From Streptacidiphilus albus JL83 (GTDB lineage: Bacteria > Actinomycetota > Actinomycetes > Streptomycetales > Streptomycetaceae): DNA of 64,000 nt. A model generated the notes under the pieces. That model made no database searches. It was not told the DNA's origin and saw only the letters and a program-made list of their open reading frames with translations. Both the position numbers and the translations under genes were made by a program. Position 1 is the stretch's first letter. Each line of letters opens with the position of its first letter. This document shows positions 33,199 to 41,337 of this stretch, in pieces. Where the stretch lies: contig NZ_JQML01000001.1 in NCBI RefSeq assembly GCF_000744705.1, positions 5,466,017 through 5,530,016 of the forward strand, in the 5' to 3' direction.

Positions 33199-34734
33199 AT
33201 GGTGACGACGAATCATGCCCAGGAACCGGCCCGGCTGAGCTCCGCCATCACCGCCGCCGCCCGCCGCCTCGTCCCACGCCCCGACGATCCACGCCCCGAC
33301 GGCCCTCGCCCCGAGGCCCCGCGCTGCGACGGCCGGGACCCCGGTCCACGCCGACTGCCGTGGGTCCTCGGCTGCCTGGCCTCGGCGGTCTGGGGCGGGA
33401 TCTTCCCGCTGCTGTCCGACCTGGTCCCGCAGCGCCACTGGGGGTTCATCGCCACCGGCGGATACCTGCTGGCCGCCGGGATCGCCGCGTTCGCCCCGCG
33501 CCGCCGTGCCCCCGCCCTCGCCGTGGCCGTCGCCCTGGCCGGCGCGGTGGTGCTGCCGCTGGCGATCATGATGGCCAACGGTCAGGCCCAGTCCGAGGTC
33601 TACGTCGTCCAGAACTCGGCCACCCAGCTGCTGCACACCGGGAGCCCCTACCTGCCGACCGCGCACCGGGTGATCCAGTACAACCCGTACCTTCCGGCGA
33701 TGGCGCTGTTCGGGCTGCCCCGCGCGCTGCTCGGGACCCAGGGCGCGCTGCCGCAGATCCTCGGCGACGCCCGGCTCTGGTTCCTGCTCGCCTTCCTCGG
33801 CTGCCTGGCCGCGACCTGGCGGCTGCTGCGGACCTCGGGACCCGCGCGCGGGTGGCTCGCGCTGGCCGCGGTCACCGCCTCGCCGTTGGTGGCGCTCCCG
33901 GCCTCGGTCAGCGGAGTGGACCTGCCGCTGATCGGCTGCTGCCTGCTCGGCCTGGCCTGCGCCGGACAGGGGCGGCTGTACCGGGCCGCCCTCTTCATCG
34001 CCCTGGCCTGCGCGCTGAAGTGGACCGCCTGGCCCGCCGTACCGGTCGCGCTGCTGCTGGTCCACCAGCGGTACGGACGCCGCCCGGCGCTGCGCTGCCT
34101 CGCGCTGACGCTGGCCGCCTCGGCGCTGCTGATCGTCCCGTGCGTGCTGGCCACCCCGGCGGCGGTGCTGGAGCAGGTGGTCCGCTTCCCGCTCGGGCTC
34201 TCCAGGCTGCGCACCCCGGCGAACAGCCCGCTCCCCGGCCACCTACTCGCCGAACTGGGCCCGGACGGCCGGGTCGCCTCGCTGGTGCTGCTGGGCGCGG
34301 GCGGTGCGGCCGTCGCGCTGTGGCTGCTGCTCCGCCCGCCGCTCACGGTCACCCAGGCGGCGGACCGGCTGGCCACCGGGGTCGCCGTCGCCTTCCTGCT
34401 GGCCCCGGCCGGCCGCTTCGGCTACCTGGAGCTCCCGATCCTGCTGGCGCTCTGGCCCCGGCTGGCCCTCGGCCGCGGCACCCCCGCAGCGGCCGAACCG
34501 GCCCCGGCCCCGCAGCCGGAGCGCCGGGCCGCGCCCGCGCCAGTGACGGCGGAGGCCCGGTTCGTGGCTGCCGAGACGCTGATGCGGCCGCTGTTCCAGC
34601 GGGCGGCAGCGGCAGCGGGGGCGGTGGCGGCGGACGCCGCGGTGGAGGCGGCGGTGGAGGCCGCAGTGGCGGAGGCGGCCGTGGAGGCGGCGGTGGACGC
34701 CGCCCTCGCCGCCGACCCGGCCCGGACCGGCTGA
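33199..34734 (+). CDS. GT87-like membrane glycosyltransferase (DUF2029)
   Basis: 511 residues with about ten membrane segments. QVYVVQNSATQLLHTGSPYL and YNPYLPAMALFGLPRALLG match the polyprenyl-phosphomannose-dependent alpha-mannosyltransferase group (GT87), as does LACALKWTAWPAVPVALLLV. Such enzymes add mannose to cell-wall lipids on the outer face of the membrane. Residues about 460-511 are an unusual Ala/Val/Glu repeat (AAVEAAVEAAVAEAAVEAAV) generated by GCGGTGGAGGC-type DNA repeats. ATG 33199. Confidence 0.78.
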   Translation: MVTTNHAQEPARLSSAITAAARRLVPRPDDPRPDGPRPEAPRCDGRDPGPRRLPWVLGCLASAVWGGIFPLLSDLVPQRHWGFIATGGYLLAAGIAAFAPRRRAPALAVAVALAGAVVLPLAIMMANGQAQSEVYVVQNSATQLLHTGSPYLPTAHRVIQYNPYLPAMALFGLPRALLGTQGALPQILGDARLWFLLAFLGCLAATWRLLRTSGPARGWLALAAVTASPLVALPASVSGVDLPLIGCCLLGLACAGQGRLYRAALFIALACALKWTAWPAVPVALLLVHQRYGRRPALRCLALTLAASALLIVPCVLATPAAVLEQVVRFPLGLSRLRTPANSPLPGHLLAELGPDGRVASLVLLGAGGAAVALWLLLRPPLTVTQAADRLATGVAVAFLLAPAGRFGYLELPILLALWPRLALGRGTPAAAEPAPAPQPERRAAPAPVTAEARFVAAETLMRPLFQRAAAAAGAVAADAAVEAAVEAAVAEAAVEAAVDAALAADPARTG

Positions 34735-34833
34735 GCCGACCCGGCGCACCCGCCGCCCCGGGAATACTTTCCTGGGAAGGTAAGTTGCAGCAGGCAGCAC
34801 CCGCCGATCCGTGAGCCCTCCGAGGAGCCCGTG

Positions 34834-35328
34834 ATGTCCGTCCGCCGCCTCAACCACGCCGTCCTCTACATCCGCGACGTCGCCCGATCCGTCGAGTTCT
34901 ACACCGACGTCCTCGGCTTCGAGATCGCCGCCGAGCGCGCCGGCCGGGCCGCCTTCCTGCGCGCCGCCGGCACGCTCAACGACCACGACCTGGGCCTGTT
35001 CGCGATCGGCGACCAGGCCGCCGGACCGGTCCCCGGGGAGGTCGGGCTCTACCACCTCGCCTGGGAGGCCGGGACGCTCGGCGAGCTGGCCGAGATAGGG
35101 GAGAAGCTCCGCCGGCGCGGCTCGCTGGTCGGCGCCAGCGACCACGGCGTCAGCAAGTCCTTCTACGCCAAGGACCCCGACGGCATCGAGTTCGAGGTGA
35201 TGTGGCGGGTCCCGCGCGCGGAGTGGCCGACCGACGGCGGCGGGGTCGAGCGGCTCGACCTCGACGCCGCGCTCGCCCGCTGGGGCGCCGACCTGGCCAC
35301 TGGGGCCGCGGCCGGCTCCGCCACCTGA
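34834..35328 (+). CDS. VOC family dioxygenase-like protein
   Basis: 164 residues with two beta-alpha-beta modules: LNHAVLYIRDVARSVEFYTD VLGF (first metal His in the LNHAV motif) and LYHLAWEAGTLGEL with GASDHGVSKSFYAKDPDG and IEFEVMW (second His and Glu). This His-His-Glu pattern fits extradiol-dioxygenase/glyoxalase-type metalloenzymes. ATG 34834 with GAGGAG upstream (GTG 34831 is immediately before). Converges on a PBP gene across a hairpin. Confidence 0.88.
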   Translation: MSVRRLNHAVLYIRDVARSVEFYTDVLGFEIAAERAGRAAFLRAAGTLNDHDLGLFAIGDQAAGPVPGEVGLYHLAWEAGTLGELAEIGEKLRRRGSLVGASDHGVSKSFYAKDPDGIEFEVMWRVPRAEWPTDGGGVERLDLDAALARWGADLATGAAAGSAT

Positions 35329-35338
35329 GCGGAGCCGG
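35312..35338. terminator. hairpin at the end of the VOC gene
   Basis: CCGGCTCCGC, 7-base loop containing the stop codon, GCGGAGCCGG. Serves both convergent genes. Confidence 0.65.
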
Positions 35339-35347
35339 GGCGCCCGG

Positions 35348-37060
35348 CTAGTGGTCGGCCTGCAGCAGCTGCTCGACCACGTAGCCGGCGGTGCCTGCTC
35401 CGCTGGAGCCGCCCTGCACCATCGACGCGACCGCGATCCGGTCGTCGAAGGCGGTGAACCAGCCGTTGGTGCTGTTGCTGTTGCCCACCTGCGCGGTGCC
35501 GGTCTTGCCGCCGGCGCCCGGGATGCCGCTGAGGCGCGGCGAGGCCGTGCCGATGCCGCTGGTCGCGTCGAAGTACATCATGTCCCGCAGCTCCTGGGCG
35601 GTCTGCCGGTTCATCGGGGTGGCGGCCCCGGGGGTGGAGAGCCCGGGCAGGATCACCGGCTGGTGGAACGCGCCCTCCTTGACGGTGGCCGCGACCGAGG
35701 CCATGTCCAACGGGCTCATCGTCACCTGGCCCTGGCCGATCAGGTCGGCCGCGTTGTTCGAGCCGGTCGGGTCGGTCGGGACCTCTGCGGAGCTGGTCGG
35801 GATGGAGCCGCCGATGTTCCACGATCCCAGCCCGAAGACCTGGGTGGCCTCGGTGCTCAGGTCGGTGGCGTCGGTACCGTGGTGCACCAGGTCGTTGTAG
35901 CCGTCGGTGATGAAGGCGGTATTGCAGGACTCGGCGAAGGACCATTCGACGGTGGCCTTCAGGTTCTGCGGCACATCGCTCTCATTGGTGAACGTCTGCT
36001 CGTTCGCCACCTGGGACAGCGGGCACGGGGCCGGGCTCTGCGGGTTCAGGCCGGCCATGTCGAACAGCGCCGCCGAGGTGATGATCTTCATCGTCGAGCC
36101 GGGCGGGCTGGCGTAGTTGAGCGCCATGTCGCCGTTGGAGCCGGTGTTGGCATTGGCCACCGCCAGGATGTGTCCGGTCGCCGGGTCCAGTACCACCACC
36201 GAGGTCGGCAGGCCGTGCAGCACCGGGTTCAGCACCGCCTGCTCGGCCACCGCCTGCAGCCGGGCATCGATCGTGGTCTTCACCGTCATGCCCGGGGGCG
36301 CGGTGAACGTCTTGGCGATGCTCTGCGGGCTGCCGTCGACGCTCAGCACCTCCACCCCGCTGCCGCCGGAAGCGCCGCTGCTCCCGGAGGCGGAGCCGCC
36401 CGTGCCGAGGACGCTGATGATGCCCGCCAGCGAGGGGTACTTCGCCGCCGTCAGCGGGCTGCCGTCGGCGGCCAGCACGGTCGCGGTCGAGCCCGCGCCG
36501 GAGCCGGTCACCGTGACCGGACCGGCCGCCAGGGTCTCACCGGCGGTCAGGCCGGAGTAGAGCACCGAGTTGGACCAGTCGATCGAGGCCAGCCCGCCAT
36601 TGTTCTGGATCACGTTCAGCGAGCCCGGGTAGGTCCAGGTCCCGCCCGCGACCTTGGCGGTGACCGTGAAGTCCACCACTGTCGCGCCCGGGTCGGAGGT
36701 CGAGGGCCCGGCGGCGGTGATCCGGCTGAAGGAGACCGACGAGAGCTTCAGCCCGGACCGGTAGCCGGTCAGGTCGGACTGGGCGGTGGTGGGCGCGTTG
36801 GTGGAGTTCGACGCCACCGCGTAGTCGGCGGGGCCGGCCTGCCAGTTGCCCAGGAACGCCTGCGCGACCTTGACCGCCTGGGCCGCCGCCGGGGGCGCGG
36901 TGGCCTGCGCCTGGGCAGCCGGCCCGGCGCCGCCGCCCCCGCTGCCGCCGCCCGAGGTGCTGGTCAGCCCGTGGATGATGTTGTAGGCGCCCAGGCCACC
37001 CAGGCCGAGCAGGCCCAAACAGCACGTTCCTATGACTCCCGCTTTGGCCCCGCGATTCAT
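35348..37060 (-). CDS. penicillin-binding protein with NTF2-like (MecA_N) domain
   Basis: 570-residue membrane-anchored transpeptidase. N-terminal anchor (AGVIGTCCLGLLGLGGLGAY), Gly-rich linker, an NTF2-like domain about 55-180 (VAQAFLGNWQAGPADYAVAS, WTYPGSLNVIQNN), a dimer module, then the transpeptidase domain with STMK (about 323), SCN in FAESCNTAF (about 380) and KTGTAQ (about 516). Domain order resembles PBP2a-like and actinobacterial PbpA2-type proteins. In streptomycetes PBPs of this kind give intrinsic low beta-lactam affinity; that is not shown here. Upstream lies a degenerate region with a methyltransferase relic. Confidence 0.9.
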   Translation of the reverse strand: MNRGAKAGVIGTCCLGLLGLGGLGAYNIIHGLTSTSGGGSGGGGAGPAAQAQATAPPAAAQAVKVAQAFLGNWQAGPADYAVASNSTNAPTTAQSDLTGYRSGLKLSSVSFSRITAAGPSTSDPGATVVDFTVTAKVAGGTWTYPGSLNVIQNNGGLASIDWSNSVLYSGLTAGETLAAGPVTVTGSGAGSTATVLAADGSPLTAAKYPSLAGIISVLGTGGSASGSSGASGGSGVEVLSVDGSPQSIAKTFTAPPGMTVKTTIDARLQAVAEQAVLNPVLHGLPTSVVVLDPATGHILAVANANTGSNGDMALNYASPPGSTMKIITSAALFDMAGLNPQSPAPCPLSQVANEQTFTNESDVPQNLKATVEWSFAESCNTAFITDGYNDLVHHGTDATDLSTEATQVFGLGSWNIGGSIPTSSAEVPTDPTGSNNAADLIGQGQVTMSPLDMASVAATVKEGAFHQPVILPGLSTPGAATPMNRQTAQELRDMMYFDATSGIGTASPRLSGIPGAGGKTGTAQVGNSNSTNGWFTAFDDRIAVASMVQGGSSGAGTAGYVVEQLLQADH

Positions 37061-37237
37061 GTGCTCCCCCTGTGTAGGACCTTGTCAGCCGATGGTAAGT
37101 GTGCATCCCGTGATTTCGGGCGCGGGTCCCGGGACTGGTGCGGAGATTGTGACCAGCAATCCGGATCCATCGGGCAAGTCGGATGCCGTGCCGAAAGCCG
37201 GTCGACTCCGGCAGGCGCCCCGATCGGCCCCGCCGCC

Positions 37238-37590
37238 ATGACGAATCCCCACAGCGCCGACCGGCTGGAGCTGAGCCGGGCCCTGTGGGACGGGCGGGCG
37301 GCCGTGCACGCCCGGAGCGCGTGCTGCGCCGTGCCCGGCTTCGTCGCGGGGCCACCGCCATCGGGCTGGACTTCTCGGCCACGGCGGCGGCCACGGCCAC
37401 GGCGGCGGCCGCCGCGCGCGAGCCGGCGCGCCCGGTCGGGGTCGGGGACGCGCGCCTCTTCACCGCCGACGTCGTCGCCGCGGCGCCGGTCGCGCCCCGC
37501 TCCGGGCCGGTCGGAGCGGTGCACCGGCTCCCGCAGGGGCAGCCGCGCGTCCCGATGATCTACTCGGTCCGCGCCGCCAGGCCTGCCCCC
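37238..37590 (+). pseudogene. SAM-dependent methyltransferase relic
   Basis: Pieces of a class I methyltransferase in two frames. Frame one from the ATG at 37238: SADRLELSRALWDGRAAVHA, CCAVPGFVAG. Frame two: GATAIGLDFSATA (SAM-binding motif I region), ARPVGVGDARLFTADV, then PQGQPRVPMIYSVRAARPA, which is like the C-terminal end of this family. The middle of the protein is missing and at least one frameshift separates the parts. Total remaining length is about 115 codons of an expected 270. Confidence 0.6.
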
Positions 37591-37609
37591 GCAGGCTGGG
37601 AGCCGTGCC

Positions 37610-39484
37610 TCAGATCCAGGTGTTCCACCACATCCGGGCCTGCCACTGGGCGTAGGAAGTGATCTCGGCGGTGTAGATCGGCAGGAAGTAGGCGAAGCAG
37701 GCCATGATCGAGACGACCAGCGTCCCGGCGGCGACCCCGCCCCACAGCCTTCGTTCCCGCGAGGCCGTCGCCCGGCCCAGCATTCCGCCGATCATCAGGG
37801 CGAGGGCCAGGCAGAGGAAGGGCTCGAAGTCGATGGAGTAGAAGATGAAGATGGTCCGCTGCTGCCACTGGAACCAGGGCAGGTAGCCGGCCGCGATGCC
37901 GCAGACGATCGCCGCCGCGCGCCAGTCCCGCAGCATGATCCAGCGGTAGAGGGCGTAGACGATCGCGAAGCAGGCCGCCCACCAGAGCAGCGGGGTTCCT
38001 ATCGCCAGCACCTCGCTGGAGCACTGGGCCGCGCCGCCGCACTGCGAGGGCTTGAGGTTGTTCGGGTAGTAGAAGGACACCGGCCGCCCGTTGACCAGCC
38101 AGCTCCACGGGTTGGACATGTAGGTGTGCGGGGTGGTCAGCGTGGTGTTGAAGTTCCAGATCTCCGAGTGGTAGTGCCACAGGCTGCGCAGCCGTGCGGG
38201 CACCCAGCTCATGTCCACCTGCGGCAGCGGGATCGGGCCCCAGTTGGCGGCGGAGAGCCCGGCGCGGTGCTCGGCCCAGTGCCGGTCGTAGCCGCCGCTG
38301 GTGAACAGCCAGCCGGACCAGGACGCCAGGTAGGTGAAGAAGCCGACGACCACGGTGGACAGGAACGCGAACGGCACGTCGTGCTTCAGCGCGGTCCAGT
38401 ACGGGTGGCGGGCGCCGGCCGTCTTGCGCGCGGCGGCGTCCCAGAGCACCGACATGATCGCGAAGGCGGCGAGGAAGTCGAGCCCGTTCCACTTGGTCGC
38501 GCAGCACAGCCCCAGGCACACCCCGGCCAGCAGCCGGAACGGGCGCCAGCCCAGCCGCGCCGCGGTCGCCAGTTCGTTGTCGGGCGCGGCGTTCGGGTGG
38601 TCGACGGTCGCGCCGACGGCGTCGGCGAGCCTGGCCCGGCTGCGGTCCCGGTCGATCAGCAGCAGACCGAAGGCGCTGAGCGCCCAGAACATCACCATCT
38701 GGTCGAGCAGGCCGGTGCGGCTCATCACCAGGTGCATGCCGTCGACGGCCATCATCAGACCGGCGACGCAGCCGAGCAGCGTCGAGCGGAACAGTCGGCG
38801 GCCGATCCGGGCGAGCATCAGCACGGCGAGGGTGCCGAGGACGGCCACGCTGAAGCGCCAGCCGAAAGGCGTCAGCCCGAAGATCATCTCGCCGATGCCG
38901 ATCACCCACTTGCCGGCCGGCGGGTGCGCGATGAACTCGGGGCCGGTCGGTTTGGGGATGACCTGGTGGCTCTGCAGGATCAACTGGTTGGCGTTGTCCG
39001 GCCAGTTCACCTCGTAGCCGTAGTGCCACAGGGCCCAGGAGTCCTTGGCGTAGTACGTCTCGTCGAAGATGATGTCGTGCGGCGTGCTGAGGTGGGTGAA
39101 GATCAGGATGCCGCTGAAGAGCATCAGCGCCAGCGGGCCCAGCCAGCCGGACCAGCGGCACAGCCAGGTCCACAGCCGCTCCGGGAACCGCAGTCCCAGC
39201 CACTCCAGGATCGGCGAGGCGGCCCCCTTGGAGATGCCCCGGCCGTCCGGCATCGGTGGCACCAGGCGGTGGCGCAGGGGGGTACGGCTCCGTGCCTCGT
39301 AGCCCAGTCTGCCCAGCCGCCGCTGCCATGCGCTCAGCGGCCAGGCCGCGCGGGGGCTTGCCCCCGCCGGACCGTCCGGGGAGCCGCCCGCCGGGCCGTC
39401 CTCCGACGGAATTCCGGTCAGCGTCGACCCGCCGTGCAACTCGTCGTCGTTGGGCGCAGTCCCTGTCGCCTCGTTACCGCTCAC
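37610..39484 (-). CDS. protein O-mannosyltransferase (PMT family)
   Basis: 624 residues, about 11 membrane segments. The luminal loop 1 acidic motif is present (IIFDETYYAKDSWALWHYGY), and SHQVIPKPTGPEFIAHPPAGKW, FGLTPFGWRFSVAVLGTLAV, CCATKWNGLDFLAAF and IFIFYSIDFEPFLCLALALM match actinobacterial Pmt. It transfers mannose from polyprenyl-phosphate-mannose to Ser/Thr of secreted proteins. The N-terminal 60 residues are acidic and cytoplasmic. Divergent from rsmI, 66 bases apart. Confidence 0.92.
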   Translation of the reverse strand: MSGNEATGTAPNDDELHGGSTLTGIPSEDGPAGGSPDGPAGASPRAAWPLSAWQRRLGRLGYEARSRTPLRHRLVPPMPDGRGISKGAASPILEWLGLRFPERLWTWLCRWSGWLGPLALMLFSGILIFTHLSTPHDIIFDETYYAKDSWALWHYGYEVNWPDNANQLILQSHQVIPKPTGPEFIAHPPAGKWVIGIGEMIFGLTPFGWRFSVAVLGTLAVLMLARIGRRLFRSTLLGCVAGLMMAVDGMHLVMSRTGLLDQMVMFWALSAFGLLLIDRDRSRARLADAVGATVDHPNAAPDNELATAARLGWRPFRLLAGVCLGLCCATKWNGLDFLAAFAIMSVLWDAAARKTAGARHPYWTALKHDVPFAFLSTVVVGFFTYLASWSGWLFTSGGYDRHWAEHRAGLSAANWGPIPLPQVDMSWVPARLRSLWHYHSEIWNFNTTLTTPHTYMSNPWSWLVNGRPVSFYYPNNLKPSQCGGAAQCSSEVLAIGTPLLWWAACFAIVYALYRWIMLRDWRAAAIVCGIAAGYLPWFQWQQRTIFIFYSIDFEPFLCLALALMIGGMLGRATASRERRLWGGVAAGTLVVSIMACFAYFLPIYTAEITSYAQWQARMWWNTWI

Positions 39485-39550
39485 GCGTGCATCGTAGGGG
39501 TGAACCCTGTATGCGGTACCAGTACCTCGCCAGACTGGGAGGATAAGCAG

Positions 39551-40429
39551 GTGACAGGTCTACTCATTCTTGCAGGAACCCCCATCGGCGACGTCGGGGA
39601 CGCACCCCCGCGACTCGCCGCCGAACTCGCCGCCGCCGACGTCGTGGCGGCCGAGGACACCCGGCGGATGTGGCGCCTGGCCAATGCCCTGGGCGTCGCC
39701 CCGGGCGGGCGGGTCGTCTCCTACTTCGAGGGCAACGAGGTCGGCCGGACACCCGAGCTGGTCGAGGCGTTGCTGGGCGGGGCCCGGGTACTGCTGGTGA
39801 CCGACGCCGGGATGCCGTCCGTCTCCGACCCCGGCTACCGGCTGGTCGCGGCGGCGGTGGAGCGCGGCATCCGGATCACCGCGGTGCCCGGCCCCTCGGC
39901 CGTGCTGACCGCGCTGGCGCTGTCCGGGCTGCCGGTGGACCGGTTCTGCTTCGAGGGCTTCCTGCCGCGCAAGGGCGGCGAGCGCTCCTCGCGGCTGCGC
40001 GAGCTGGCGGCCGAGCCGCGGACCATGGTCTTCTTCGAGTCCCCGCACCGGATCGAGGACTCACTGGCTGCCATGGCCGAGGCCTTCGGCGCGGCCCGGC
40101 CCGCAGCGGTCTGCCGGGAGCTGACCAAGACCTACGAGGAGGTCAAGCGCGGTCCGCTGGCCGAGCTGGCGGCCTGGGCGGCGGACGGCGTGCGCGGTGA
40201 GATCACCGTCGTCGTCCAGGGCGCGCCGCCGGCCGATCCGGGCGCACTGGACCCGGCCGAGCTGGCCCGCCGGGTCGCGGTGCGCGAGGACGCGGGGGAG
40301 CGGCGCAAGGAGGCCATCGCCGCCGTGGCGGCCGACACCGGCGTGCCCAAGCGCGAGGTGTTCGACGCCGTGGTGGCCGCCAAGAACGAGGCGAAGGCCG
40401 GGGCGGGCGCCGCGAAGGTGGTCGAGTAG
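39551..40429 (+). CDS. rsmI: 16S rRNA (cytidine1402-2'-O)-methyltransferase
   Basis: 292 residues, tetrapyrrole-methylase fold. Motifs: LLILAGTPIGDVGDAPPRLA, VVAAEDTRRMWRLANALG, VSYFEGNE, VLLVTDAGMPSVSDPGYRLV, AVPGPSAVLTALALSGLP, RFCFEGFLPRKGGER, FFESPHRIEDSL. It methylates the ribose of C1402 in 16S rRNA. GTG at 39551. An upstream in-frame reading exists but has no coding character. Confidence 0.95.
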   Translation: MTGLLILAGTPIGDVGDAPPRLAAELAAADVVAAEDTRRMWRLANALGVAPGGRVVSYFEGNEVGRTPELVEALLGGARVLLVTDAGMPSVSDPGYRLVAAAVERGIRITAVPGPSAVLTALALSGLPVDRFCFEGFLPRKGGERSSRLRELAAEPRTMVFFESPHRIEDSLAAMAEAFGAARPAAVCRELTKTYEEVKRGPLAELAAWAADGVRGEITVVVQGAPPADPGALDPAELARRVAVREDAGERRKEAIAAVAADTGVPKREVFDAVVAAKNEAKAGAGAAKVVE

Positions 40430-40454
40430 CCGGCCCCCGCGGCGCCCCCGCGCC

Positions 40455-40486
40455 GCGCCGCGCGCCGACGGGCGCACGCGCGGCGC
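40455..40486 (+). terminator. hairpin after rsmI
   Basis: GCGCCGCGCG and CGCGCGGCGC with a 12-base loop, 26 bases after the stop. The stretch 40487-40664 beyond it is AT-richer and probably carries the promoter of the next gene. Confidence 0.6.
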
Positions 40487-40664
40487 ACGTCACTGAGAAA
40501 TGCATAAAAAGCTTCCCAAGAAATACCCTCGCCCGGGTAGCGCGATTACCATGAAAGGCACAACTCTCGTCCAAGAATGCTCCGGGACCGAATCCGGAAG
40601 CGTTGGAGGGGGGATGCTCGGGGGTGAGCGAGAAATTCCCGCTCGGGTACCACGGGAGACCGGC

Positions 40665-41257
40665 ATGAGCGAATACCTCGGTGACCCAGACCTCACGAGC
40701 ACGACCGCGACGGCGGTCACGACCCCGGACACGAAGCGGGTCGCCAACTCGACCGTCACCGCGACCGTCCACGAGGCCTATGCCTTCGCCTGCCTCAACT
40801 GCGGCTTCGGTTGGGAACAGGCGTACGAGATCGAGCACCGCACCGACCACCAGGGCCAGCCCCTGGTGACGTACCGGGCGAACGGGGTCCCCGTTCCCTC
40901 GCCGCTGAGCAGGCCGAGCTGCCCCGGGTGCGGCGGTGCGCATGTGCGCATCCTGCGCGCCGGCCGGGTGTCCGAGGCCGCCGCCTACTGGCACGCCCCG
41001 TACCCCGCTCGACCGACGAAGGCCGCCGAGACCGCTCGACCCGCCGAGACCCCCGCCGCCCCGGCCCCGCCTCCGCCGCCGAGGCCCCCGCCGCGACCGC
41101 CGACGATGCCGGGACCAGCACGGAGACCGTCGCCGTACAGGCGGCGGCCGACCAGGCCGCGGCCGCGCAGGCCCACCCCCGGGCCAGGGGCCGCAGGCGG
41201 ATCCATCTCCCGTTCCACTTCCTGCACCGTCGCCGGCACACCACGCCCGAGCCCTGA
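40665..41257 (+). CDS. zinc-ribbon hypothetical protein, apparent frameshift
   Basis: About 197 codons in two frames. Frame one from the ATG 40665 (GGGAGA upstream): MSEYLGDPDLTSTTATAVTT, STVTATVHEAYAFACLNCGF, GWEQAYEIEHRTD, SRPSCPGCGGAHVRILRAG. Two CxxC pairs (ACLNC, SCPGC) form a zinc ribbon. Between 41050 and 41068 (C-rich) the coding frame changes; the continuation ASAAEAPAATADDAGTSTET ending GRRRIHLPFHFLHRRR and a stop at 41257 has the His-basic C-terminus known, from memory, in streptomycete relatives (HLSDLLHFLHRRK-like). Adding one C would restore the gene. Function unknown; located between rsmI and metG. Confidence 0.7.
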
Positions 41258-41337
41258 GCCTCCGGGCCCCGCACCCCGCCCGCCCGGTCCGAAACGGATT
41301 CGAGGCAGGCGGGGTGCGGCGGCTAGGATTCGGCACC

